DNA of 64,000 nucleotides from the NCBI RefSeq assembly GCF_004027225.2, contig NC_046358.1, forward strand, positions 61,675,528 to 61,739,527, written 5' to 3'. The notes below the pieces were generated by a model. The model made no database searches, had not been told where the DNA came from, and worked only from the letters and a program-made list of their open reading frames with translations. This document shows positions 12,983 to 24,428 of this stretch, one piece after another. The position numbers were made by a program, and so were the translations under genes. The DNA comes from Strigops habroptila (lineage: Eukaryota > Chordata > Aves > Psittaciformes > Psittacidae). How positions within the stretch are numbered: the first letter of the stretch is position 1; each line of letters starts with the position of its first letter.

Positions 12983-15900
12983 TCAAAAGTTGATGGAGCT
13001 CTCTGTGAGTGCAGTGTTTGGGTCACACTGATCGCTGGGAGACCACAGCTCATTCAGCAGCAATGCCACAGAAGTCTTCTATCAGTACACATGCTGTACG
13101 TACACACATCCTAACATATATATAAAATAACAGCACAGGGACTCTTACAATGATGTAACAAGAACAAAGTATTGGGGGGGGAAGGGAAATTAAGCAGCTT
13201 GCAGACTATGGCAATCATGTGGCTTGTGGGCTTTAATCATTGATTTTTGCTTTGTTAATTTGGCAGTATTGAACGTAGTAACTGTAGCATTCTGATTCAC
13301 AAATATGTGGAAAAGAACGGACTGATGAAAATCCATCAGGAGATAAGTGAATGTTTCAAAGTAACATGAGTGTGCACAGTTAGTCAGCTTCTGAACTGAA
13401 AGAACTAAAGTTGGACTGTGAGCGGTGATGTCTTCCTTTATTATTCATTGGCTCACTCTATTCATTTTAATAGAGACTCCCGGATATGAAGAAGTAACTT
13501 AGCTGTTGCAGAACTCCCATGTGTGGTAAATTTTGGGTTTAATCTTACAGAGTGCTTTATGATAGGCTAAACTTGAAAGAATAGAAAGAAACAAACAACA
13601 GTGGATGAAATACTATGGTTTCTTTTTTTTTTTTTTATATGAAATATACGAAATAGCTGGCTAAGAATCATGTATACTTAAAAAAAAAAGCGTGTATGTC
13701 AACAGCTAATGTCTCATTTCAAATATAAGGCTCTGATCTCAAGGCAGGGCAGAACGTCTGCTCCTTTCAACTTCATTAATTTAGCTAGAAGTGAAGCCAA
13801 GGATTTCAGTGGGATGAAGGTGATTCTGTACCTTCTGCTCTCTGACCCAACAACAGAAAGTACAAGCCTTTAGTCTGAAGCTTGGGCAGAAGCTTAGATA
13901 TACATTTGTCTAGGTTTATTCTAGATTGTGACCTTCTTAAGGTTAACAGCCTGTTCTAAATGGGAAGGAGTCATTGTCAGGCTATTAGTTTATCTTGCAT
14001 CCGGTAGAGACATCAGCTAATCTGGGGAAGCTTTGTGTCTGGGGTTTGTTTTACAAGCTATAGAGTTTTGTAGGCTTGACCCCATCCTGGTTATGCCATG
14101 GAGCTTGTTGAAAGTTGGCATCTGAACCCCTAATTTTTCCATTGTCTTTTGCATTGTCATTTTCATATTTTTAATTTTTTTCCCTTTCCACTTCTCCTTT
14201 CTAGAGGTGAGACATCTCAGTGGATGGGTCACTGTGAAAATGGGGGTGCTGCAAACAGACACTGTGACTCTGCTTCTCCCAGCTACTGTCAAAGGCTATG
14301 CTGCATGAAAATGGGAACACACAGCAGGAATCCACTCTAGGCAGACAGAAAGGTACCCTAGTTAAATTTTGACTGAGATTTATAAATGGATTTTATAAAC
14401 TGGTTTACTTTTAGAAGGCATTTTTTCACAATAAGATCACAGTTTTGAATTCACAGTAATAACATCACAAGAGATAGATAGAATTGTGGTCAAGGTGTCT
14501 GGGGGGCGGGGGGGCAAACTCTGACAGAAGGCTCGTCACATGCATTGTTTGGGTTAACAGTAACTGACAGAGAAAATGACTTTTTAACACGTAGGTTTTG
14601 AGTTCACCTCCTGGGAAAAGATGGTATCAAAACCCATGGAAATCATGCCTAGATTAGTTTAGAAATTTGAATGTATTACCAGAAAATCCTTTCAAGATTC
14701 CACTTAGTTTCTACTAAGCCCTCTATATGGATATTCCCTAGTAAAAAAAAGTCTTCTAGATATTTGGTAGCACAACTTTCTAATTAGACTTCTTAATAAT
14801 TAATCTGGATAAATCCATATGTAGAAACTTCTCATTATCATCCTTTTAAAGAATGATATAGGACCTTTAGAGATGTTTGTTCATAGATATTTTTCCTATC
14901 ATGCTTTCTGCTATGTGCATGTCATGGTGAGACTGCGGGTATAGTTTAGTTAAATTTCCAAATCAGACTACATGGTAGAGAAACCAGTGTTTGGTATTCA
15001 CTGCTTCATTTTGACAATTGCCTTTTGTACAGGAAAATGTTGATGTGATTGCAATAAATGTGACAGAAATACTTTCATTTACAATAGCACGCTTTCTGTC
15101 ATTTCTGGGTCTTTTTGTTTTGTTGTTTGTTTGGGTTTTTTTTTTTTTTGTTGCTTCCCAGTTCTTGTTCAGCTCCACAAGCCCACTGCTAAGTGGCAGG
15201 GGGAATAACTTATAGCTTGCAGTCCATCATCTGCATTCTCTTTGCATTAGGTGTAACACAGGCATGAAAATCAGAGCCCCTGCTCCAATTTTTCCAGCTG
15301 TCTCTGCCTCCCTGTGATTTTTTTGCACAAATTTTCTGGCAAGTCTTTGAATATGCAAGCTTGTATCCCTTTCTTGAGCATATATGCACATGTTGCTATC
15401 TCAAAACATGGTAAAACTAAATAGAGTCATTGTTCTTTTCAGTAATTTGAGTGTGTTGACTGACGTAGGCAAACCCTCAAAGCGTACAATATCTTCTGCC
15501 TTTGTCCTCTTGTAAGATTTCTATGTAAGTTTGTTTTGTTTTCATTCAAAACGTATGAATAAAGCAATATCAGGATCTTTTCACTGCCATCTTAAGGTCT
15601 TATTTATAGAGTACTTTTACAGCTTCAGGAATTGTTAACTTTTAGGCAATAAATGTCATCTTACTTCTGAGGTTACATTTGTTTTATTTTCCTTAGCAAT
15701 ATTATTGCTTTAAAACTGTAATTTGTTTTCTATGTTGGTCTTTCTCTATTGCCCCAAGGGACTGGAGCTATAACTAGGATTTGCATGGGCCACAGTGCTG
15801 TGCTTATACTGCACAGTAGACAGGCAAGAGTGCCAGGGCCAAATGTGTGGTATTCTATTGGAAGAGCTTGTGCCAAGATTTTGGCTTGAACAGTTTGGAG

Positions 15901-17957
15901 GAGACATGATGTCACTGTCTCCGTCAAGTGAATTAGAACAGGGAAGTTGTATTGTATTTTGTGCATGTGTTTCAAAACTAACAATTAAAAGGATATCTTG
16001 CATGCTTCCTTAATCTGTGTATTTACTCTCTGGTTTCACAGTCCTCGCCCTGCATTTCTCGTGTCCTAGTGGTATTTCTGTTTCATTATTTTTCAAGCAG
16101 AGTTTGATGACACTGATTTAGCAGTTTCTCACAGTTCACTGCTTCAGTTTTCATCAAATTATACTTCTAGTTATACTAGGCACTTTCATCATCAATTTCC
16201 ATATGCCTCAAAGACATGCAGGGACCAGTTTGCCAACACTGAACACAAACACAGGCAATAACTGGAATACATGATTTTCTTTCCTAGGGTGCCTGAGACA
16301 AAGAGTATAGAATCTCTCAGTTCTTAGCAAGTGTTTTCAGCCTGGATGCATTAAAAATCTAGACAGTAACTGCTATGGAATATTGATTTTAAAACATCCA
16401 GTCAAGGGATAAAAATTATCATTAACCAGAGATTATACCATAAGACCTTATCTAGTTCTTTCCAGAAGCCTGTCTTACATCAGAGAGCACTGCATGCGAA
16501 TGCAAGCTTTGCTCTTTCACCACAGAAGGGGAGGATTCATAAGCATCCCAAACTGTATTTTCTGTTCCGCAGAGTCTGATAACTATGATAGTTAGCACAT
16601 AATTAAGATTTTGGCTTCAGGCTCTAGGTTTAACTGTTGCTTGAGATCAGTAGTGTTACTGGGGACATTCAAAGTGACTACACTCCTGAGAATGACTGTG
16701 AAAATCTTTTCCTTCCTTTAGGGAGCCTTAACTTCATGCCAGATTGGAAAGATCTCCATGTTGGAATGCCTGACCCTTTTAAAGGCTTTCCACTGTGTTC
16801 ATCCTACAATTCCCAACAATTTTCTATAAAGGGACCACACTCCTGACCCAAAGGTAATTTGGAGTCCATAAACTGGAACTAGATGTACATGTGCTGGAGA
16901 CCATGTCAGAAGTGTGAAGTTAATTGTGCAAGGCATGAAGTGAAGCTCTATTTGATTAGATGTAAAGAGGTTAACTCTGAGTAACTGTTGATAACAGTCA
17001 CCATTATCAGATGAATATGCCACTAAATCTGTAGTCTTAAAAAAAAAAATCTTCAAGATAACATAGGAGTAATATTCTCTGTTCCACACCACCACGTAAA
17101 TTGCTTTACTAGCACTGTGAGCTAAGATCTATTTCAGTTTTGCAATTTGCTTTCCATACAGAATTTTTTCAGTGCAATAGGGACCTTCTCTCAGGAACAG
17201 AGAGAATTTTTCTCTGTCTGCAGGAATTTCAATTCATGGAGTCTATCATTTGCAGAAGGCACTCAATGTGATATAAACCCACTTCACTGAATCGTCTCTC
17301 TAAAGTCAGAAGGACATGGGTAGAGGGAGAGTGTAGACTGGAAGCTGTCTGATATCACTGTGACTGCTCAAAACTCACAGGGACACAGTTCATCTTACAT
17401 CCAGGAACAGAACTGTAGTGTGGACAGTGTCCGCCACAGGGTGAGATAATCTATGTGATGAAGAGGGAAGGGAGCTGTTGAATAAGTTAAAGGTCAAGAG
17501 AGGTTTGTAATACTCTTTACTGTATCACTAAATGCCTGTTTCCTGACAGACCTTCAAGCTTTGGACTTATTTGGCGCAATGAGTTTTCAGTGCCTGAACT
17601 GCAGCTGAATTAAACTGAAGGTTTTCTCATGCACTGGCTTTGACTCGATGCAGCGTAAGCCACTTAAGTGATAAAATGATCACTTCAGATAAAAAGGCAT
17701 CCACATTCTCCTACACAGGTAAATTGATATGCAATAAATAGGATGTTTGAACTCCTCACACTACCCTCATGAATGTGTATTCCCTGCCAGAGCTCACTGA
17801 CCACCAAAAACCTTTCCTTGTAGTGTGCCCTGGCCTTCAGTATCCACGAGTTCCTGCAGTAATGCCTTTGCAATAACTGCTGTGCACCAAACAGTGCTTG
17901 CATCTTTATGTACATACAAAACTGAAGTCATTACCTGCTCTGTTATGAAGGAATATA
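12983..17957. other. Intergenic, nothing recognised
   Basis: AT-rich non-coding DNA with simple T or A runs at 13622-13637, 13680-13689 and about 15136-15150. Open frames are short and show no family signature. No transposon or RNA gene was recognised. Confidence 0.55.
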
Positions 17958-19812
17958 TGATAGAATCATAGAATCATAGAATCATAAGGGTTGGAAAGGA
18001 CCTTAAGATCATCTAGTTCCAACCCCCCTGCCATGGGCAGGGACACCTTGCCCTAAACCACGTGGCTCAGGGCTCTGTCCAACCTGGCCTTGAACACCGC
18101 CAGGGATGGAGCATCCACAACCTCCCTGGGCAACCCATTCCAGTGCTTCACCACCCTCACAGTAAAGAACTTCTTCCTTATATCTAATCTAAACTTCCCC
18201 TGTTTAAGTTTGAACCCATTACCCCTTGTCCTACCACTACAGTCCCTAAGGAAGAGTCCCTCCCCAGCATCCTTGTAGACCCCCTTCAGATACTGGAAGG
18301 CTGCTATGAGGTCACCACGCAGCCTTCTCTTCTCCAGGCTGAACAGCCCCAACTCTCTCAGCCTGTCTTCATATGGGATGTGCTCCAGCCCTCTTATCAT
18401 CCTCGTGGCCCTCCTCTGGACTCGCTCCAACAGCTCCATGTCCTTTTTATGTTGAGGACACCAGAACTGTACGCAGTACTCCAAGTGGGGTCTCACAAGA
18501 GCAGAGTAGAGGGGCAGGATCACCTCCTTCGACCTGCTGGTCACGCTTCTTTTGATGCAGCCCAGGATGCGGTTGGCCTTCTGGGCTGCAAGCGCACACT
18601 GCCGGCTCATGTTAAGCTTCTTGTCAACCAACACCCCCAAGTCCTTTTCTGCAGGGCTGCTCTGAATCTCTTCTCTGCCCAACCTGTAGCAGTGCCTGGG
18701 GTTGCCCCGACCCAGGTGTAGGACCTTGCACTTGGCTTGGTTAAACTTCATAAGGTTGGCATCGGCCCACCTCACAAGCGTGTCAAGGTCCCTCTGGATG
18801 GCATCCCTTCCCTCCAGCGTATCAACCGAACCACACAGCTTGGTGTCGTCGGCAAACTTGCTGAGGGTGCACTCAATCCCACTGTCCATGTCACCGACAA
18901 AGATGTTGAACAGGACCGGTCTCAACACCGATCCCTGAGGGACACCACTCGTTACAGGTTTCCAACTGGACATCGAGCCATTTACCACAACTCTTTGCGT
19001 GCGGCCATCGAGCCAGTTTTTTATCCACCGAGTGGTCCATCTATCAAATTGATGTCTCTCCAATTTAGAGACAAGGATGTCATGCGGGACAGTGTTGAAT
19101 GCTTTGCACAAGTCCAGGTAGATGACATCAACTGCTCTGCTGCTGTCCATCAGTTCCGTGGCTCCATCATAGAAGGCCACCAAATTGGTCAGGCAGGATT
19201 TCCCCTTAGTGAAGCCATGTCGGCTGTCACCAACCACCTTGTTGTTTTTCATGTGCCTTAGCATGTTTTCCAGGAGAAACTGTTCCAAGATTTTGCCAGG
19301 CACAGAGGTGAGACTGACTGGTCTGTAGTTCCCCGGGTCTTCCACCTTCCCCTTTTTGAAAATAGGGGTTATATTACCCTTCTTCCAGTCATCGGGAACT
19401 TCACCTGACTGCCAGGATTTTTCGAATATGATGGACAGTGGCTTAGCAACTTCATTCGCCAGCTCCTTCAGGACCCGTGGATGGATTTCATCAGGTCCCA
19501 TGGACTTGTGCACATTCAGGTTCTTAAGATGGTCTCGAACCTGATCCTCTCCTACAGTGGGCCTAAGGTCTTCATTCTCACAGTCCCTGCATTTGCTTTC
19601 CAAGACTTGGGTTGTGTGGTCAGAGCATTTGCTGGTGAAGACTGAGGCAAAGAAGTCATTAAGAACCTCAGCCTTCTCCAAATCCATGGTAGCCAGTTCT
19701 CCTGATAGCTTCTGGAGAGGGCCTACATTGTCCCTAGTCTGTCTTTTATTTGCTACGTATCTATAGAATCCTTTCCTGTTATCTTTTACATCCTTCATCC
19801 TTCTCAATTTTG
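17958..19812 (-). mobile_element. CR1 LINE, 5'-truncated, long copy
   Basis: On the - strand the element ends in three ATGATTCT-type tail units at 17958-17990. This is preceded by the conserved CR1 3'UTR (GGTTGGAACTAGATGATCTTAA on the element strand, near 18010-18035) and a long ORF2. Similarity to CR1 starts at about 19812, close to the DVKDN/GFYRYV segment between the endonuclease and RT domains. ORF1 and the endonuclease are therefore missing, as is usual after incomplete target-primed reverse transcription. The exact 5' break is uncertain by about 15 bp. It lies about 4 kb upstream of the MPPED2 CpG island, in opposite orientation to the gene. Confidence 0.95.
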
Positions 19813-19840
19813 AAAAAAAAATGTTTGATGGAATGTTCAA
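18053..19840 (-). CDS. CR1 ORF2 remnant: reverse transcriptase and C-terminal domain
   Basis: An open frame of 595 codons with no internal stop. The first ten or so residues come from host flank, so the annotated Met is not a biological start. RT landmarks in order are YRPVSL (about residue 172), [13 protein letters not shown] (about 204), motif [10 protein letters not shown] with the catalytic Asp at about 243, GVPQGSVL (about 299) and FADD (about 329-332). The last Asp pair of FADD is intact. Two deviations stand out: Asn replaces the usual Asp after AF in motif A (residue 249), and Arg replaces Gly after GVPQGSVL. The C-terminal CR1 region ends in [12 protein letters not shown]. The endonuclease is absent, so the product could not mobilise itself. 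The frame probably survives because the insertion is young, not because it is expressed (inference). Confidence 0.9.
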   Translation of the reverse strand: MNIPSNIFFSKLRRMKDVKDNRKGFYRYVANKRQTRDNVGPLQKLSGELATMDLEKAEVLNDFFASVFTSKCSDHTTQVLESKCRDCENEDLRPTVGEDQVRDHLKNLNVHKSMGPDEIHPRVLKELANEVAKPLSIIFEKSWQSGEVPDDWKKGNITPIFKKGKVEDPGNYRPVSLTSVPGKILEQFLLENMLRHMKNNKVVGDSRHGFTKGKSCLTNLVAFYDGATELMDSSRAVDVIYLDLCKAFNTVPHDILVSKLERHQFDRWTTRWIKNWLDGRTQRVVVNGSMSSWKPVTSGVPQGSVLRPVLFNIFVGDMDSGIECTLSKFADDTKLCGSVDTLEGRDAIQRDLDTLVRWADANLMKFNQAKCKVLHLGRGNPRHCYRLGREEIQSSPAEKDLGVLVDKKLNMSRQCALAAQKANRILGCIKRSVTSRSKEVILPLYSALVRPHLEYCVQFWCPQHKKDMELLERVQRRATRMIRGLEHIPYEDRLRELGLFSLEKRRLRGDLIAAFQYLKGVYKDAGEGLFLRDCSGRTRGNGFKLKQGKFRLDIRKKFFTVRVVKHWNGLPREVVDAPSLAVFKARLDRALSHVV

Positions 19841-22800
19841 ACCGAAACTAAATAATAGTAATGGTTTCTTCTCTAGGTACCTTGACTAGCAGTTACACTG
19901 GGAAGTTTTAGAACGAGAAATGATTCACCTACAGCTTTTTTGCATTACTTTTTTGTTCTTACAGAGGGCAAGTAGGGAAGTTCCAATCGAATATTTAAAT
20001 TAGTTTAACAGGGGAAAGGCAGCAGACAACCATTACCCTATGACAATGTTCTGGTCCATCGAATATAAAAAGAGTGCCCAGAGGGCAACTAGTGATATTT
20101 CTTTCAGTAGTCCTTTCAGTAGTCCTACCTGATGCTCCATCAGCATTATAATGAGGTGCTCCTCTCTGTCTGTAGATTCTGACAGAAGGCTCATTTTCCT
20201 TTTGAGAACTGTCATTTTTCTCCAAAAGCTGGGGCGCTTCCACAGAGAGGCCATGGATTCTACCTGAAGATGGAGTGTTGAACAGGTTAGTGTATGGGCC
20301 CAGGTTTGAGAGAGAAGTCAGATGAAAATTCCTAATGGTAGAGATTACAAAAATCAAAAGCCAAGAGGCAGTATTTTATAATTTTAATTCAGCTTTTAGC
20401 ATTTAATTAGCTGCTAGTTCTAGTTGTAATTTTCTTAAGGGAAAGAAGCTCTAAGAGCTAAAAAATCAGTTTGTATCTTCAAAATTGGAATCTTGGGGTT
20501 TTTTTCTGTTTGTTTGTTCTTTATATTTAATACTATGTTTTCCTGTGGTTTCCCTGTTGTTGGCCAGCATGCACACTACATGCTTTATGACTTATGGGCT
20601 ACAAATGGGGAAAGAGAGCAATGGAGAACCTTTAATCTATCCAACTACATTCTGCAAATTTGGAATGTAGTATCTGCACAGGAGGGCACGAAGCCTAAAC
20701 CAGTTTTCTCCTGTTGTCTTCTGCTCCACAGTTACTGAAGAATTTCTGCTTTGATGAGGGGAATAAGACTACTAAGATACAGTTTTTGGTGGAATCACAG
20801 TGGTCTATATTGAAATATGGGGAGTCCAGTGACTTTCAATGTGGAGTGCTACCGGTGGTTGCCCACTGGATCAAACTACTTTCTTAAAATGTTAACAAAT
20901 CAAAATAGGCATTGCCTAGTACTGTACCAGCATGCCCCAGTCTCTGCAGGTGAAATGCTACATACAAACTAAAAGATAGTGTGAAACACTGGCCTCGCTT
21001 TCTCTGAAACTTGCAGCATGCCCTGTGCTGGTCCTAGTCCTGTGCTGCAGGCTGTGGAACTCGCTGCTATGCCAGCATTAGCATTCAAGAGACTGCTGCA
21101 GAGCAGACTGGGGAAGTGATATGCCTTCAAACCCTTTTTTTGCCTTTTTGGAAGGAAACTTTTTTAAAAACCGAATCTGTTATTCTTGTTATTTGTATCC
21201 CTGAAGTATGGGAGCAAAAGTAAGTGGCAGAGGAGTGGGGCTGCTGTGGAAACACCCTTGAAGTAGCATTGTTGATCGTTTTATACAGTGAGACGTGGCC
21301 TTGTAATCAGGTCTTCCCTCCTTTGGTCAGGTGATGGAATATGCTTGAGCTTACTCTGAGAGTACTCTCAACAAGCAACATGCAGCAAATTGTGGAGCGC
21401 AGTCATGCGCTGCATGACATGGTACATCATGACCAGACAGGACCTGCAGCAGGGCAGTACTGTGACCACAGACCAATGTCATGATACACAGTTTGAAAGG
21501 GGCTTAGGGATTATTTTTTTTTTTAAATCCCCCTTTGTGTAAAAGATCAGGCAACACCTCCTCCCTCCCCCCTTATTATTTAAGGAATAAGGTCTCAAAG
21601 GTGGAATTTAAATGATACTTTCTTGTATTGCTTCACAGATACTTAGGGAGATTTTTCCCAAAGTAAAGAGCAAAGCGAGATGAGTGTCCATGATCCCTTC
21701 AGGACTCCTCTGCGTGTGTCTCAGAAGTTGTTAGCTCTGCCTTCTGCTTGTGCTAGGAAGTGTATTAGAGATGACATAACTGATTGCGAAGAATCTGTAC
21801 GCTTTCCATGATACTGTAGTGCTTTATAATTTTTAATGTGCATCTGCTGTGTCTGTATCTTTGATGATACTTACTTTGTATTTGTAAAAGTGAAAAAAAA
21901 CCCACAAAATCCAGCACAAACTCTCAACATGACTCAGGTTTCGTATATAAAATACGTTTTTAAAAGTAGGAATAGGAAGTATTAAAGTAAACAAAAGCAG
22001 CTTGTTCTGTTTTGAATTTTGCCCAACTAGAAAAATCAGTCCTGTGACACTCACCATAAACAGCTTGTTTACTTTTTAGTTTTCAAATTTATCCCTGAGA
22101 TCCTTTTGTCAAGTGTGTATTAATAAACATACGTTCCAGCCAAAGTAAAGACCTTTTCTCTTCCTGTACTTAGACTTTCATTCTGATGCTGCTCTTGTGA
22201 ATTAGAGAAGAAGGGTAACAAAATGCAACTCTCTTCCAGAGAAAACTCTCTAATCAATTTAAGGATAATATTTTTTCCTTCTCTTAGCAACTCCAGGGCT
22301 AGCACATTTCTAAAGTGGGTACATCTTTGGAAAGCATACTGTTCTGGGGGAAAGGGAAAACAGGTAGTTTGTAAAAAGGAAAAGTTTTGTTCTGTGCTCT
22401 TGCCAGAAAATGCTTCAGAGTTTGTCTAGTCATATATTAAAACCAGTCCTCCCAATGGCTGTATTACAGCTTGGTGCTGCTGCTGGACATTTGGTATCGT
22501 GACAAAGATGTGACCCGAGAATCGGGTCCCACTCTGGATTTATATGAGCAAACGCGAGGTACCCCTAACTTTCAGGCCACGTACTTCCCTCTATATAAGG
22601 ACTAGTGAATTAGGTAAATGCTCATTTCAGTACCAGGGCACCAAGACATGGGGGTAGTGTCTGATCTGTGTCTCACCACACAAGGTATTGGACAGAAGGT
22701 CTTTGAGCTTTCTAATTCCCAGTCCAGTCACCTACCCAGGCTTCTACCTTGTTCCTCCCTCTGTGCTAGCAGCTCATTTTTGTAGTGCTGGGGACCCTAG

Positions 22801-23899
22801 ATGTGTAAGGACACCAGTACAGGAGGAGTCCTTTCTGACCACACCAGGCTTCTTTTCCCCAGCACTCACTGGGTTGGTTTCTCCAGTGCGGTTCCCTGTT
22901 CTCGCACGAGGGCTGAATGCTGGGTTGCTTGTTTTACAGCTGTGTCAGAGCAAGTCAGCTAAAGCTATTTGTGAAACTACGGCCTCAGACTTCATTCCAG
23001 GCAAAGATTTCCCTGGAAATGTTGCTTTGATTTGGTGTGGAGGACGACTCATCTGTGGGCCTTTTTGTCTGAAACAGGAATTTTCCTTTGGTGGTTTGCA
23101 GTGCTTACTTCTATTGAAAGGGAAAATGGCAACAGTAAAAAAAAAAACCCAGACTTGAAAGGTCTATTACCAAATTTGGAAAAACTTAGACCGTTTATAG
23201 TCTTTTTTAAGGTTCATTTTTCTTAATTTGCCATGCTTTTAAATAGGACAATCCATCCTCGCGGGTTTCTCCTTGGCAATACTGGGGACCCTTATTGTTT
23301 TCAACAACAAAGAAAAACCTGCCTAGCTGCCACGCATAGCCTAAGGTTGGCCTGAGTCAAAATCACTTATTTAAAATATCTAGGACACTACTTACTCTTA
23401 GGGGCCTGTTAGGAGCTTTTATTTTCTGTCAGCTTGATTACTATGAATTATTTGGATTTTTTTTCCGGTTTTTTTTTCTCCTCCCCATTTTACTTGTGAC
23501 TGTGGAAGTCCCCCCTTCCATTTGCTGCCTTGAAAGTAAAAGAACAAACACCTCTCATCTTTACTTTGCTACTGTTGTGGCTGTTGACACAATTGCTGTG
23601 GATTGCGAAACAACAACAAAAAGAAATAGACATCAGCAACCTCCCCGATTCTTCCTTTCCATATATAAGGCCCTAATTGCCCTAAGACAACGCTCAGCCT
23701 CAAAGGCTAACCCCGACAGTAGCGTTTCTTTATGTTTTTTCTGGTTGCTGAGGTGAGGTTTTCTACAGAAGGAGCAGAGCACTGCGTTAGTACCTAACGG
23801 TGAAAGGTGCGAGAGACATGAAAACCTGTTTAGAGGGTTTGTTTTTGTAAATGGTTGTTGTTTATTTATTGTATTGTGTATTTCGGCAGAGGAAGAGCT
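19813..23899. other. Intergenic approach to the CpG island
   Basis: Non-coding sequence with no recognised repeat. It holds a perfect 7-bp inverted repeat at 22512-22528, a TATATAAG-type box near 22593 and a 156-codon open frame at 22688-23158 that resembles no family I know. Conserved promoter-proximal elements of MPPED2 could lie here, but I cannot show them from one sequence. Confidence 0.5.
22512..22528. repeat. Perfect 7-bp inverted repeat
   Basis: GACCCGA and TCGGGTC are separated by GAA, a GC-rich hairpin standing out in AT-rich DNA. Function unknown. Confidence 0.6.
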
Positions 23900-24284
23900 G
23901 AGCAGCGATGCGCGGTGCGGGGCCGGCCGTGGGTATCGTGTGCGAGCCCGGGGATGGAGGGAGGAAAGCAGAGGAGGAGGTCCCGGACCGGCCCTCCCCG
24001 CCTCGGGGCTGTGGCAGCCGGTTCCCCGCCCTGACCCCGGTTGGGCTCCCGCCGGCTTTTCCGCTGAGGCTGTACCGCACTTGGGAAAAGCAGCAGCGAT
24101 TCCTCCCTCTCTGCCCGGGGGGGGGGGGGGGTGAAGTGCGAGGCGGCGGGAGGAGCTGTGTGTGGTGTGTGTGTGTGCGAGCAGCGCTCCGTGGCCGCCG
24201 CGTTTCCTGGTGCCTGCTCCCTGACCCCAGTGGCAGCCCCGCTCACTGCACCGCGCCCGCCCTCGCTGCCACCCCGCACCCAGA

Positions 24285-24307
24285 CCCGGCCCCGGCCCCG
24301 GCCCCGC
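24285..24307 (+). repeat. GGCCCC hexanucleotide repeat
   Basis: About three and a half units of CCGGCC (equivalent to GGCCCC or GGGGCC) in the CpG island, within the inferred first exon. Confidence 0.75.
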
Positions 24308-24367
24308 ACCCAGGCCGCCGCCGGGCACCGCCGCGGGGTCGGGCGCAGGCTCTGCCCCGGCAGCCCC

Positions 24368-24394
24368 ATGGAGCGGCCCCGCCGCCCGCGCTGA
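24368..24394 (+). CDS. Candidate 8-codon upstream ORF
   Basis: ATG GAG through TGA encodes MERPRRPR, ending 34 bases before the putative exon 1 donor. It has G at +4 but C at -3. It matters only if exon 1 is transcribed through this point. Confidence 0.25.
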   Translation: MERPRRPR

Positions 24395-24428
24395 AGGCAT
24401 CCCCGACCCGCCCGCCGGCGGAGGGAAG

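Larger units (their letters stand above)
23900..24428 (+). other. MPPED2: Probable untranslated first exon of MPPED2
   Basis: The right edge is a donor-like AAG|GTGAGC at 24428/24429, inside the CpG island and upstream of the coding exon. A second GTGAGC donor lies at 24453. The left edge is not determinable. The stretch includes a CCGGCC-type hexanucleotide run (24285-24307) and a short upstream ORF of 8 codons (24368-24394, starting CCATGG). The exon is inferred from promoter context and the donor alone; RNA data would be needed to fix it. Confidence 0.45.

Noticed and set aside
18737..19261. 174-codon + strand open frame
   Set aside because: It is the antisense shadow of the CR1 ORF2 on the - strand.
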